DNA of 64,000 bases from JACVRN01 sp963715565 (GCA_963715565.1 OY970256.1:124001-188000); one strand, 5' to 3'; shown: positions 50,029 to 58,632, numbered from the stretch's first letter. Numbers and translations: made by a program. The notes: generated by a model not told the origin, from the letters alone.

Positions 50029-50856
50029 TCATCTGCTTCCCAGAAACGCTATCACGCGCAGCGGGTCGCCGCTCCCGCCGCGAATCTTCATCGGCAGCGC
50101 GACGACAAAGAAATCCTTCAGAGGAAGCTGGTCCAGGTTAGCCAGATTTTCAAGGGCCGGGATGTTGCGGTCGAACAAAATGCGATGGCTCTCAAAAAGC
50201 GTGGACTGGCCGTAGTCTATGCTCGGCGTGTCGAGCCCTATGGCTTTAATCGAGCGGTTGGCGGTGAGCCAGCGCGCCGCGTCCGGATGAAGACCGGGGA
50301 AGTGAAGCTTGGCAACTGCGCCCGCGCCGCGCTCGTCCGTGCCCATATATTTTTTCCGGTCAGGCCAGAAGCGCCCGTAGCCCGTGCGCAGAAAGACGAT
50401 TGCTCCATCGGGAATCGCACCATGCTCGCGCTCCCACGCGGCAAAGTCGTCCGGGGAAATTTGATAATCCGCGTTCGACTCGCATTTTTGAGCCACGTCA
50501 ACAAGGATGGCTTGCCCCACCAGTTGGTCTAGCGGAATCTGGTCCACGCTGTTACGCCCCTGCGCGAAATGCACGGGCGCATCCAGATGCGTGCCTCCAT
50601 GCTCGGCGGTCGAAAATCTGTAGGCCGAATAGTAGTAACCCTTGTCCGTGATGCCCGCGAAATCCGTTTCGAGCTTGAAGGGCTCAGCCGTCGGCCAGTA
50701 AACAGTGTCGGCGTCGTAGGCGTGCGACAGGTCCACAATCCTGCCGGAAGGGAACTGCGGCGAGGAAGATTTCAGGGCTGCGTTCCGGTTGGTCGAAGCT
50801 CCCTGGCACGACCAGATAAAGAGCGAAGCCGCGAGCACTACGCACAATCTTTTCAT
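50029..50856 (-). CDS. Cyclase/kynurenine-formamidase-like lipoprotein
   Basis: Start 50856 (MKRLCVVLAASLFIWSCQGAS) gives 275 residues with lipobox FIWSC. The mature protein matches the cyclase family (PF04199): RIVDLSHAYDADTVYWP, the metal-binding EHGGTHLDAPVHF, and AIGLDTPSIDYGQ with the later glutamate. Members hydrolyse amides or lactones, for example N-formylkynurenine. An exported lipoprotein form is unusual for kynurenine formamidase, so the substrate is left open. Upstream is a REP-like element. Confidence 0.85.
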   Translation of the reverse strand: MKRLCVVLAASLFIWSCQGASTNRNAALKSSSPQFPSGRIVDLSHAYDADTVYWPTAEPFKLETDFAGITDKGYYYSAYRFSTAEHGGTHLDAPVHFAQGRNSVDQIPLDQLVGQAILVDVAQKCESNADYQISPDDFAAWEREHGAIPDGAIVFLRTGYGRFWPDRKKYMGTDERGAGAVAKLHFPGLHPDAARWLTANRSIKAIGLDTPSIDYGQSTLFESHRILFDRNIPALENLANLDQLPLKDFFVVALPMKIRGGSGDPLRVIAFLGSR

Positions 50857-50980
50857 CTGACTCCTCCTCAAAAGGGACAAATTTACGGACGGGTTTGCCG
50901 ATGTTCGAAAAGCGCGAGACGAAAGCTATCAAGGACGCACGCATCTCGCAAGAGGATTTATAAGAGTCAACTCCGAAAGA

Positions 50981-51144
50981 TTAGCTCCGTAGGAGCGAGG
51001 ATGTTTATAGATAGTAGATAACAATAGAGTATCAAGCTCCGTCAGGAGCGGCATGTTCTGCCTGCATGACATGCCGCTCCTGACGGAGCTTGATTGTTGG
51101 TTGATGCGATGGAGCTATAAACATCCTCGCTCCTACGGAGCTAA
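50981..51144. repeat. REP-like palindromic element (GCTCCGT-AGGAGCG family), copy 2
   Basis: A perfect 30-bp inverted pair begins TTAGCTCCGTAGGAGCGAGG at 50981 and ends at 51144. Inside is a second pair around AGCTCCGTCAGGAGCGGCATG. Between the cyclase start and the M28 gene (50857-51285) I see nothing else. It matches copy 1 (42675-42834) in modules and order. Confidence 0.9.
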
Positions 51145-51285
51145 AAACATTTTGTGGGTTGATGATTGCCTTCTCAATTTTTATCTTGTCCCGTCGCTGG
51201 TGTTTGCGCGCGTCAATATTTATGATGCAGTTACAAATGTTCAGTCAGGCAGGAAGCGCAGGTTCATCATCTGAAGGGGAAGTGG

Positions 51286-52767
51286 ATGATTGTCAAATCC
51301 TTTCGCACGCTCGGCAGGCGTCTGCCGATAGTAGCCGTTTTATCCGCCGTTATTCTGCTTTTCACAGGCACGCTTCTTTCACAGCAAGCAACACCGCAAG
51401 CTGTGCAGAAGCCCGCGCAGTTTTCGCCGGAGCTGCTGGCAAATTTACGAACGATTCAGCAGGCGGCGCTCAAGAGCGACTATGCCTACAGGCAGACGGC
51501 CTATCTCTCGAACAACATAGGGCCGCGTTTGAGCGGGTCTCCGCAGGCGGCGCGCGCCGTCGAATACGTTGCCGAAGAGATGCGACGGCTGGGCTGCGAG
51601 GTCAAGCTGGAAAAGCTGATGGTCCCGCACTGGGTGCGCGGTGAAGAGATTGCCTCGCTCGTGCAATGGCCGGGTCAAGCGCCGAACACGACGCAGAAAC
51701 TTGTGATCACGGCGCTCGGCGGGAGCATCGCAACTCCGCCCGAGGGTCTGACGGCGGAAGTGGTCGTCGTCCGAAGCTTTGACGAATTAAACGCGCTCGG
51801 TCGTGAAAAAATTGCGGGGCGCATCGTTCTCTTTAACGTCAAGTTTGATGATCGCATGGCGAAGCAGGGCTACGGCGGCGAGGCTTACGGAGAGATTGCG
51901 CGTTATCGCGGGACGGGCCCGAGCGCGGCGGCTCGTCTGGGCGCGGTCGCTTCGCTCGTGCGCTCGATTGGCGGCGCAGCCTTCCGCCTGCCGCACACGG
52001 GCGCGATGCGCTACGCACAAGATGCACCGCGTATTCCTGCTGCGGCCATCACGGCTGAAGATGCAGACCTGGTCGCTTATCTGGCGCTACAGGGCAGCGT
52101 CCGCATGCGCGTCCTGCTCACGCCTCAGACCTTGCCCGATGCTCTCAGCTACAACGTCATAGCCGATTACAAAGGCACGGAGCGGCCCGAACAAGTCGTC
52201 ATTGTTTCGGGGCATCTGGATTCGTGGGATTTAGGCACGGGCGCGATTGATGATGCCTCTGGCGTGGCCGTCGCCATGCAGACCATACAGCTTCTCAAAG
52301 AGCTACGCTTGCGCCCGCGTCGCACCATACGCATGATTGCGTGGATGAACGAAGAGAACGGGCTCGTTGGCGGGCGCACTTACGCGCAGGATTACGCAAA
52401 GGAATTGCCGAACCACATCGCGGCCATAGAGAGCGACCGTGGCGCAGGGCATCCCTTGGGCTACGTGGCGAAAGCCAGCCAGGCTGCGATAGAAATGCTC
52501 GCGCCCGTCTCGCAAATTTTAGCGGCGCAGGGCGCAGGGCTCTCGCGTCGCGAAGACGAGTCGCCCGAAGCAGACATTATCCCTATCTCAAACGCAGGCG
52601 TCCCGGCTTTCGGTCTCTGGCAAGACACGCGCACCTATTTTGATTATCATCACACGCCAGCCGACACGCTCGACAAAATTGTGCCCGAGGAGCTGGCCGA
52701 GAACGCCGCCGTCATGGCCGTCCTCGCCTACGCCCTGGCCGACACGCCGCAACCAATACCAAGATAA
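51286..52767 (+). CDS. Secreted M28-family metallopeptidase with PA-type insert
   Basis: The 493-residue protein has a signal peptide (IVAVLSAVILLFTGTLLSQQ). A PA-like domain (about 115-250) precedes the M28 catalytic blocks VIVSGHLDSWDLGTGAIDDASGVAV (H, D, D), WMNEENGLVGGRTYA (E, E) and a late FDYHHTPADTLDKI with the final histidine. It is likely an exported zinc aminopeptidase or carboxypeptidase Q-like enzyme. It differs from the M28 protein at 42899 by the PA insert and the lack of a fibronectin III tail, so the two are not recent duplicates. Confidence 0.88.
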   Translation: MIVKSFRTLGRRLPIVAVLSAVILLFTGTLLSQQATPQAVQKPAQFSPELLANLRTIQQAALKSDYAYRQTAYLSNNIGPRLSGSPQAARAVEYVAEEMRRLGCEVKLEKLMVPHWVRGEEIASLVQWPGQAPNTTQKLVITALGGSIATPPEGLTAEVVVVRSFDELNALGREKIAGRIVLFNVKFDDRMAKQGYGGEAYGEIARYRGTGPSAAARLGAVASLVRSIGGAAFRLPHTGAMRYAQDAPRIPAAAITAEDADLVAYLALQGSVRMRVLLTPQTLPDALSYNVIADYKGTERPEQVVIVSGHLDSWDLGTGAIDDASGVAVAMQTIQLLKELRLRPRRTIRMIAWMNEENGLVGGRTYAQDYAKELPNHIAAIESDRGAGHPLGYVAKASQAAIEMLAPVSQILAAQGAGLSRREDESPEADIIPISNAGVPAFGLWQDTRTYFDYHHTPADTLDKIVPEELAENAAVMAVLAYALADTPQPIPR

Positions 52768-52864
52768 GGGATGAGGGCGGAGGGATGAGGGATGAAAAGG
52801 AAGCTATTCAACGTTGAGTAGTTCTTCTTTCAGTCCTCATCCCTCCGCCCTCATCCCTCATCCC
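52768..52864. repeat. Heptad-armed inverted repeat 5 (same sequence as repeat 1, inverted)
   Basis: GGGATGA/GGGCGGA/GGGATGA/GGGATGA left arm, TCATCCC/TCCGCCC/TCATCCC/TCATCCC right arm. The centre (GGAAGCTATTCAACGTTGAG) matches the inverse of that in 37645-37735. It starts directly after the M28 stop and ends 2 bp before the birA start. Confidence 0.88.
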
Positions 52865-52866
52865 TT

Positions 52867-53616
52867 ATGACGCTTCGTCCCACCATCCTGCATTACGATT
52901 CGCTGGCTTCGACTAATACGGAGGCGGCGCGAGAGGCTGCGCTGGGTGCGCCGGAGGGGTTGTGCGTGGTGGCGCGCGAGCAGACGGCGGGGCGTGGGCG
53001 TCACAGCCGCGTGTGGGTTTCGCCTCTGGATGCAGGGCTCTACTTCAGCATTGTGTTGCGGCCTCGCATGAAACAGGCCGCGTGGCCTGTGCTGACGCTG
53101 ATGGCTTCGCTCGCCGTGCAGGATGCGCTCGAAGAGGCTTGCGCGCTTGCGACAGACATCAAGTGGCCGAACGACGTGTGCGCTCGAGAGCGAAAGCTCT
53201 GCGGCATTCTTGCCGAGACGGTCGAGACAAACGCGGGCCGCGCCGTCGTCCTCGGCATCGGCATTAACCTGACTGACAGCGCTTTTCCTTCTGAGCTGCG
53301 GGACACGGCCACGTCTATCGAGAGTGAAACTGCGAGCACGGTTGCCCGCGATTCTTTAACGGAGGCGCTCGTGCGTGCGCTCGCGCGGCGCTACGACGCG
53401 CTTCAGCGTGAAGGGGGCGTGGAAGAGATGCTCGCGGAGTGGAGCGAGCGTTCATCTTATGCCGTGGGCAAGCGCGTGCGCGTTGCGATTAATGATGAAA
53501 TGATTGAAGGCACGACATGCGGGCTTGAACCAGACGGCGCTTTGCGTGTAGAAACGGACGCAGGCGAAATAAGGCTTGTGCGCGCGGGCGATGTCGTCGC
53601 GCTCAGGCAACAGTAA
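52867..53616 (+). CDS. birA: BirA-type biotin--[acetyl-CoA-carboxylase] ligase
   Basis: The 249-residue protein has the biotin protein ligase core: SLASTNTEAAREA, the ATP/biotin loop EQTAGRGRHSRVWVSP, GLYFSIVLRP, the catalytic KWPNDV, and KLCGILAET. It attaches biotin to carboxyl-carrier proteins through biotinyl-AMP. It lacks an N-terminal repressor HTH, so it is an enzyme-only (class I) ligase. A short C-terminal SH3-like domain is present. No ribosome site precedes the ATG, since a heptad repeat arm ends 2 bp upstream. Confidence 0.93.
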   Translation: MTLRPTILHYDSLASTNTEAAREAALGAPEGLCVVAREQTAGRGRHSRVWVSPLDAGLYFSIVLRPRMKQAAWPVLTLMASLAVQDALEEACALATDIKWPNDVCARERKLCGILAETVETNAGRAVVLGIGINLTDSAFPSELRDTATSIESETASTVARDSLTEALVRALARRYDALQREGGVEEMLAEWSERSSYAVGKRVRVAINDEMIEGTTCGLEPDGALRVETDAGEIRLVRAGDVVALRQQ

Positions 53617-53625
53617 AAAGATTCT

Positions 53626-54984
53626 ATGACGCGAAGCTCTAAATCCCTGCGCATTGTGCTGACGACCTACGGCTCGTTCGGCGACCTGCATCCCTACATC
53701 GCGCTCGCGCTCGAATTAAAGGAGCGCGGTCATCGCCCTCTGATTGCGACGAGCGGGGTTTACAGGGACAAGGTCGAGCCGCTCGGGATTGATTTTCACC
53801 CGGCGCGCCCGGATTTTCCTTCGCCCGACGAGGAGCCTGAACTAACAGCCGAGCTTGTCAGGCGCACGATGGACCAGCGCACGGGGCCGGAGTTTGTCAT
53901 ACGCGAGTTGTTTGCTAAACCTGTGCGCGAGAGCTACGAGGATTTGAGCGAGGCCATCGAAGGCGCTGATATTTTAGTCACGCATCCGATTACTTTCGCC
54001 GGGCCGCTTCTTGCACAGAAGACGGGCATCCCCTGGGCATCGAGCCTGCTTTCACCGCTGGTTCTATTCTCTGCGCACGACCCGCTTATCCCGCCGCACA
54101 TGGCCGGGATGGCGAAGTGGTTCGCGCGCGCGCCCGTCCCCGTCAATCGTTTGTTTCGAAAGATGATTGACCGTATGACCTCGCCGTGGCTGGAGACCGT
54201 TCGAAATTTGCGCGAGGAGTTGGGGCTGCCCTCCAGAGGCAATCCCATGCTCGAAGGACAGCACTCGCCCGCGCTCGTGCTGGCGATGTTCTCAAAAGTT
54301 TTAGCCGAGCCGCGTCCCGATTGGCCGCCAAACACACACGTCACGGGCTTCTGTTTTTATGACCGGCTCGAAGTTAATCCGTCAGCGCCTGCGCTCGCGC
54401 CCGAACTCGAAGCGTTCTTAGAGAGCGGCACGCCGCCCATTCTTTTCACACTTGGCTCGTCAGCCGTGTGGGACGCCGAGCGCTTTTATCATGAGAGCAT
54501 AGAAGCGGCTGAGCGTTTGAGAGAGCGAGCCGTGCTCCTCATAGGCCACGAAGGCAATCGCCCGTCGAAGCTGCCGCAGAGCGTCATCGCGGTCGAGTAT
54601 GCGCCGTACGGCGAAATCATGCCGCGCGCTCGTGTGATAGTGCATCAGGGCGGAGTCGGCACAACGGGCGAAGCTTTACGCGCAGGCAAGCCCGCGCTTT
54701 TCATGCCCTTTAGTCACGACCAGCCGGACAACGCATGGCGCGTCGTGCGTCTCGGGATTGCGCGCATGCTGACCAAGCGACAGTACAGGGCCGTGCGTGT
54801 GGCGAAAGAGCTGGGCGCGCTCTTGCATGACGAGCGCATTGTGCGGCGTGCAGATGAAGTCGGGCGCGTTGTGCGCGGTGAGAACGGCCCGCGCCGCGCC
54901 GCCGAATTGATTGAAACGATGATGTCAAAAGAGGGCGCGCAATTGGAGCGTCGAGCGGAGTTGATACATGCTGCTGGTGATTGA
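53626..54984 (+). CDS. UGT/MGT-like glycosyltransferase
   Basis: The 452-residue protein is a GT-B fold transferase of the GT1/GT28 type. It begins RIVLTTYGSFGDLHPYIALALELKERGHRPLIATS, and its C-terminal donor-binding block reads VIVHQGGVGTTGEALRAGKPALFMPFSHDQPDNA, as in macrolide and sterol glucosyltransferases. It transfers a sugar from a nucleotide donor to an unknown, probably lipophilic, acceptor. The frame overlaps the start of coaX by 17 bp and follows birA by 9 bp, so the three are an operon. Confidence 0.87.
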   Translation: MTRSSKSLRIVLTTYGSFGDLHPYIALALELKERGHRPLIATSGVYRDKVEPLGIDFHPARPDFPSPDEEPELTAELVRRTMDQRTGPEFVIRELFAKPVRESYEDLSEAIEGADILVTHPITFAGPLLAQKTGIPWASSLLSPLVLFSAHDPLIPPHMAGMAKWFARAPVPVNRLFRKMIDRMTSPWLETVRNLREELGLPSRGNPMLEGQHSPALVLAMFSKVLAEPRPDWPPNTHVTGFCFYDRLEVNPSAPALAPELEAFLESGTPPILFTLGSSAVWDAERFYHESIEAAERLRERAVLLIGHEGNRPSKLPQSVIAVEYAPYGEIMPRARVIVHQGGVGTTGEALRAGKPALFMPFSHDQPDNAWRVVRLGIARMLTKRQYRAVRVAKELGALLHDERIVRRADEVGRVVRGENGPRRAAELIETMMSKEGAQLERRAELIHAAGD

Positions 54985-55744
54985 CGTTGGCAATACAAAC
55001 ACGTCGCTTGGCGTGTACGAAGCTGAAAAGCTGGTCGCGCACTGGCGGCTCACGACCGCACGCGAGCGCACCGTTGACGAATACGGCGTGCATGCACGGA
55101 ATCTCTTCGAGCTTGCGGGCATAGACTTCAAACAGATTACGGCAGTGGCCGTAGCGTCTGTTGTGCCGCCGCTCAATTTTACGTTGCGCCGCATGTCGGA
55201 GGACTATTTTCAACGCTCTCCGCTCTTTGTAGATCACACGACCGACACGGGCATTCCCATTCTTTACAATCCGCCGTCGGACGTGGGCGCAGACCGCATA
55301 GTGGATGCAGTGGCCGCCGTTCATAAATACGGCGCGCCGTGCATCATCGTGGACTTCGGCACGGCGACGACCTTTGACGCCATCAATGCGCGCGGCGAAT
55401 ACATGGGCGGTGTGATTACTCCGGGCATCACCATCAGTTCGGACGCGCTCTTTGCGCGCACGGCACGGCTGCCGCGCGTCGAAATCAAGCGCCCCACTTC
55501 CGTCATAGGCTCTTCTACCATCGGCTCCATGCAATCCGGTCTCTATTACGGCTACGCCGGATTAGTTGACGGCATCCTGAAGAGGATGCGCGAAGAATTA
55601 GGCGACGCGGCGCGTATCATCGCCACGGGCGGTTTAGCTCCGCTCATCGCCACCGGCTCGGAGTTTATACAGGAAATAGACGACACCCTCACGCTCGAAG
55701 GTCTGCGGCTCGTATACGAAAGGACAGTGACAAGTGACGAGTGA
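54968..55744 (+). CDS. coaX: CoaX, type III pantothenate kinase
   Basis: The 258-residue protein shows the type III motifs: MLLVIDVGNTNTSLGVYE (phosphate 1), PSDVGADRIVDAVAA (D-x-GADR), VDFGTATTFDAI (phosphate 2) and GGVITPGI. It phosphorylates pantothenate, the first step of CoA synthesis. It overlaps the upstream glycosyltransferase gene. Its final codons (TVTSDE) and stop are formed by the left arm of a heptad inverted repeat, so the C-terminus may have been rewritten by that element. Confidence 0.94.
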   Translation: MLLVIDVGNTNTSLGVYEAEKLVAHWRLTTARERTVDEYGVHARNLFELAGIDFKQITAVAVASVVPPLNFTLRRMSEDYFQRSPLFVDHTTDTGIPILYNPPSDVGADRIVDAVAAVHKYGAPCIIVDFGTATTFDAINARGEYMGGVITPGITISSDALFARTARLPRVEIKRPTSVIGSSTIGSMQSGLYYGYAGLVDGILKRMREELGDAARIIATGGLAPLIATGSEFIQEIDDTLTLEGLRLVYERTVTSDE

Positions 55745-55804
55745 CAAGTAACAAGATAAAGCTTTTCTCTTGCTTGTCACTTGTCACTCGTCACCTGTCA
55801 CTGC
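55727..55804. repeat. Heptad-armed inverted repeat 6, overlapping the coaX stop
   Basis: Left arm GTGACAA-GTGACGA-GTGACAA-GTAACAA, right arm CTTGTCA-CTTGTCA-CTCGTCA-CCTGTCA, centre about 20 bp. The left arm encodes the end of CoaX and the right arm ends 4 bp before the next start codon. Confidence 0.88.
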
Positions 55805-55808
55805 TTTT

Positions 55809-56540
55809 ATGAACTACTTTAATTATTTCACGGAGATTGAGGACACGTTTGTTCGCAGGCGTGGGCGGAGTCTGCTGTTGAGCCCTATGGATTGGGCGTT
55901 GATGGATAGTTGGAAACAGATGGGCGTCCCGCTTCACGTCGCTTTGCGCGGAGTTGAAAAAGCTTTTGATTCTTATGAATCAAAGCCGCGTAAGCGGAGC
56001 GTCAAGACTCTTTTCTATTGTCAGGAAGAGGTCGAGGCGCAGTACGCGGAATGGCTGGAATCGCAGCTCGGCGCAAACGGTGACGGTGCGACGGATGAAA
56101 GCGCTGTTGAAAAAGAACAGGACGCGGATGCGCGCCTGCCTTTTCCGCGCGCGAGCATCCTTGAACATCTCGCACGCGCACGCGCCTCGCTCCTGAAAAT
56201 TTCCGTCGAGCGAAAGCAGAAGGATAAATTCTCCGACGTCATCGCACGCGCCGCCGCGCGCCTGCTTGAGCTGGAAAACGATTTCGCGCGCGCCGCGCGT
56301 CCGGACGCCGAAACTCTGGAAGTTGATTTGACGAATCTGGAAAAGAGTTTGGACGAAGCGCTCGTCCATAGCATCTCGCAGGATGAGTTAGACAAAGCGC
56401 GCGAGGACACTTTCGAGCAGTTGAAGCCTTATCGACAGCGCATGGAGCAGGCGACGTACCAACAGACTTTCGACAATCTTCTCATGAAGCGGCTGCGCGA
56501 ACAGAATGATGTTCCGCGTCTCAGTCTCTTCTATATTTAA
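55809..56540 (+). CDS. Conserved protein of unknown function
   Basis: Start 55809 (MNYFNYFTEIEDTFVRRRGRS) gives 243 residues; the longer frame is repeat sequence. It begins with an LLLSPMDWALMDSWKQMGVPLHVALRGVEKAFDSY region that resembles a small helical DNA- or protein-binding module, followed by about 150 residues of charged coiled-coil-like helix. No membrane segment or catalytic motif is visible. It lies between coaX and rlmD in a tight rightward run. The start has no purine-rich ribosome site (TGCTTTTATG). Confidence 0.65.
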   Translation: MNYFNYFTEIEDTFVRRRGRSLLLSPMDWALMDSWKQMGVPLHVALRGVEKAFDSYESKPRKRSVKTLFYCQEEVEAQYAEWLESQLGANGDGATDESAVEKEQDADARLPFPRASILEHLARARASLLKISVERKQKDKFSDVIARAAARLLELENDFARAARPDAETLEVDLTNLEKSLDEALVHSISQDELDKAREDTFEQLKPYRQRMEQATYQQTFDNLLMKRLREQNDVPRLSLFYI

Positions 56541-56548
56541 TTTTCGAC

Positions 56549-57775
56549 GTGGCAAGATTCCAGCACAAACAGAAGCGCAGGGCGAAGGACGAAGGACGGG
56601 GCGCGACCTTTGAGGTGACAATCGAGCGCATCCTGCCGGGCGGCGTCGGTCTGGCGCACGCCGAAGGGCTCACGGTTCTGGTCGGGCTGGCTGCGCCGGG
56701 CGACCGCGTTCGCGTAGAAGTCGAGCGTCGTCGCGGTGCTCTTGTCTTCGCGAAAGTCAAAGAAGTTATAGAGCCTTCGCCCGTACGCATTGAGCCACCC
56801 TGTCCTTACTTCGGGCGTTGCGGCGGCTGCGACTTTCAACAGCTTGATTATCAAGCTCAGCTCGCAGCCAAAGTCGAAATCATACGCGACTGTCTGCGAC
56901 GGATTGCAAAGGTCGAGCCGCCGCCGGAAATCCGTATCATCCCGAGCCCGCTTGAATGGCAGTATCGCGCGCGTGCGCAGTGGCAACACGATGCGCTTCA
57001 CATGCGCCTGGGCTATTTCGAGCGCGGCTCGCACAACATCTGCGACGTGGAGCGATGTCCGGTCATCACGCCGGCGCTCGAAGAAGTGCTGTCGGATTTA
57101 CGCGCGCGCATGCGAGCAGGCGAGCTGCCCCCGGAGCTGACAGACTTTCAGGCCGTGGCGGGCGATGAAGGCATATCGCTTGCGCCTCCGCTCGACGATG
57201 AAGAAGTGCGCGAAGTCAGCATCACGATTGGTGAGAACCGCTATCGCTTTAGCGCCGAAGGTTTCTTTCAGATTAACCAGTCGCTTCTGCCTGCGCTGGT
57301 CACAGAGGCCACGCGCGATGCCGAAGGCACGACGGCGCTTGATCTTTACTGCGGCGTGGGTCTTTTCACACTGCCGCTCGCGCGCCGTTTCACGCGCGTC
57401 ATAGGCGTCGAAGCAAATCCACAGGCCGTCGTTGACGCGCGCCGCAACCTGGCGGAAGCCGGTCTCACAAACGCCGCCATCGAATGCGACGCGGTAGGCC
57501 GCTGGTTAGCCGACAACGGCCCCGCCCACACACCCCTCGACCTCGTCGTGCTAGACCCGCCGCGCACCGGTCTGGAAGAAGGCGCACTCGCGCCTCTACT
57601 CTCCCTCGGCGCGAAACATCTCACCTACGTCTCCTGCGACCCGGCCACCCTCGCGCGCGACCTCCGCCCGCTCCTCGCCGAAGGCCGCTACATGCTCGAC
57701 ACCCTGACGGCCTTCGACATGTTCCCCCAAACGCACCACGTCGAAACGGTCGCGCGCCTCAAATCCGAATCCTAA
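56549..57775 (+). CDS. rlmD: RlmD/RumA-type 23S rRNA (uracil-5-)-methyltransferase
   Basis: The 408-residue protein starts at a GTG, 8 bp after the previous gene. It has an N-terminal TRAM domain (ATFEVTIERILPGGVGLAHAEG), four cysteines for a 4Fe-4S cluster (CPYFGRCGGCDFQQL and the later CP), an SAM-binding ALDLYCGVGLFTLPLA, LDPPRTGL, and the catalytic cysteine in TYVSCDPATLARDL. It methylates a specific uridine of 23S rRNA. Which of the RlmC/RlmD/RlmCD positions is used cannot be told from this sequence. Confidence 0.88.
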   Translation: MARFQHKQKRRAKDEGRGATFEVTIERILPGGVGLAHAEGLTVLVGLAAPGDRVRVEVERRRGALVFAKVKEVIEPSPVRIEPPCPYFGRCGGCDFQQLDYQAQLAAKVEIIRDCLRRIAKVEPPPEIRIIPSPLEWQYRARAQWQHDALHMRLGYFERGSHNICDVERCPVITPALEEVLSDLRARMRAGELPPELTDFQAVAGDEGISLAPPLDDEEVREVSITIGENRYRFSAEGFFQINQSLLPALVTEATRDAEGTTALDLYCGVGLFTLPLARRFTRVIGVEANPQAVVDARRNLAEAGLTNAAIECDAVGRWLADNGPAHTPLDLVVLDPPRTGLEEGALAPLLSLGAKHLTYVSCDPATLARDLRPLLAEGRYMLDTLTAFDMFPQTHHVETVARLKSES

Positions 57776-57782
57776 ATACACA

Positions 57783-57844
57783 AGTTAATGCGACTGAACA
57801 AAAGTAGCTGCGACTAACACAAAAGTTATTGCGACTAATGCATC
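57783..57844. repeat. Three 20-21-bp direct repeats, transposon-end-like
   Basis: AGTTAATGCGACTGAACAAA (57783), AGTAGCTGCGACTAACACAAA (57803) and AGTTATTGCGACTAATGCA (57824) share AGT(T)A--TGCGACT and begin 8 bp after the rlmD stop. The spacing and AGTTA starts resemble the terminal repeats at 28473-28539, but the cores differ (GCGACT instead of TTTATTG). They may be the remnant of an end of another TnsB-class element. Confidence 0.5.
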
Positions 57845-57881
57845 CTGGAAAACCCGTTAGTGAGCCTACCGAAATTATAAA

Positions 57882-58632
57882 GGCTCTAGAGAAGCAAACT
57901 TGATCTAGAGCGGGTGTTTTTCAAGTAGCTTGAGCAACAAACGGCTCAAGTCTTTGTTCCGGTTATTGAACCTATACTCGCACTCCTTTAGGTGCAAGTA
58001 GAAGGTGCGCGCTGAGACTCCGTTGAACTTCTGAAGCCTGCGCTTAGCAAAGCTCCAGAAACTCTCAATGCCATTGACGTGATGTGTGCCTTGCACGAAC
58101 TCGTTTTGACCATGATTGACTCTGAAGTGCTTCGAGTAGCCGACATCTACCAAGCCGTCATAACCGCGCCAGCCATCAGAGTTGATGATCGCTTGGGGAG
58201 CTACACGGCCACGAATAATGGCCTGCAAAGTAGCTTTCTTGCAGTCTGGCACGACCTCGGTATAAACGCAGCCATTACGCTTGAAGATGCCGAAGACGAT
58301 GGTCTTGCCACTGGCCCCACGACCACGCTTGCCTCTGACACGTCGAGCACCGAAGTAGCTTTCATCCACTTCGACTTCGCAAGAGGAGAAGGGCGAAGCG
58401 CGCTCGCATTCTTTGGCGATGCGGACTCTCATTCTGAGAAAGATCGTGGTCACGCTGCGGCGCGAAAGTCCTGTCAATTGAGCCGCGTCACTGGCTGTCA
58501 AATCGAGGGCGAAGTGGCGCACAAGTTGACGAAATTTACGCTCGCTAATTTTCGACCGCCTGTAATAGCGGTTTAGCTGTTGCATGTCAGTAGCTTAGCA
58601 CTTTCAATCATGTGCTTTGCTACTCTAGAGCC
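57882..58632 (-). mobile_element. IS1595-family insertion sequence
   Basis: Terminal inverted repeats GGCTCTAGAG(A/T)AGCAAA lie at 57882-57898 and, inverted, at 58616-58632, with one mismatch. TTATAAA flanks both sides (57875-57881 and 58633-58639), which fits a target duplication of about 8 bp. The 751-bp element holds one transposase gene and seems intact. Confidence 0.88.
57905..58585 (-). CDS. IS1595-family (ISXO2-like) transposase
   Basis: The 226-residue protein begins with an HTH region (KISERKFRQLVRHFALDLTASDAAQLTGLSRRSV in outline). The ISXO2-type DDE/N catalytic core follows: VDESYFGARRVRGKRGRG (first D), INSDGWRGYDGL (second D), and VNGIESFWSFAKRRL with N and E. The N-terminal zinc ribbon often seen in this family is missing, giving a short version. 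It lies inside well-defined inverted repeats, so it is probably active or recently active. Confidence 0.92.
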   Translation of the reverse strand: MQQLNRYYRRSKISERKFRQLVRHFALDLTASDAAQLTGLSRRSVTTIFLRMRVRIAKECERASPFSSCEVEVDESYFGARRVRGKRGRGASGKTIVFGIFKRNGCVYTEVVPDCKKATLQAIIRGRVAPQAIINSDGWRGYDGLVDVGYSKHFRVNHGQNEFVQGTHHVNGIESFWSFAKRRLQKFNGVSARTFYLHLKECEYRFNNRNKDLSRLLLKLLEKHPL

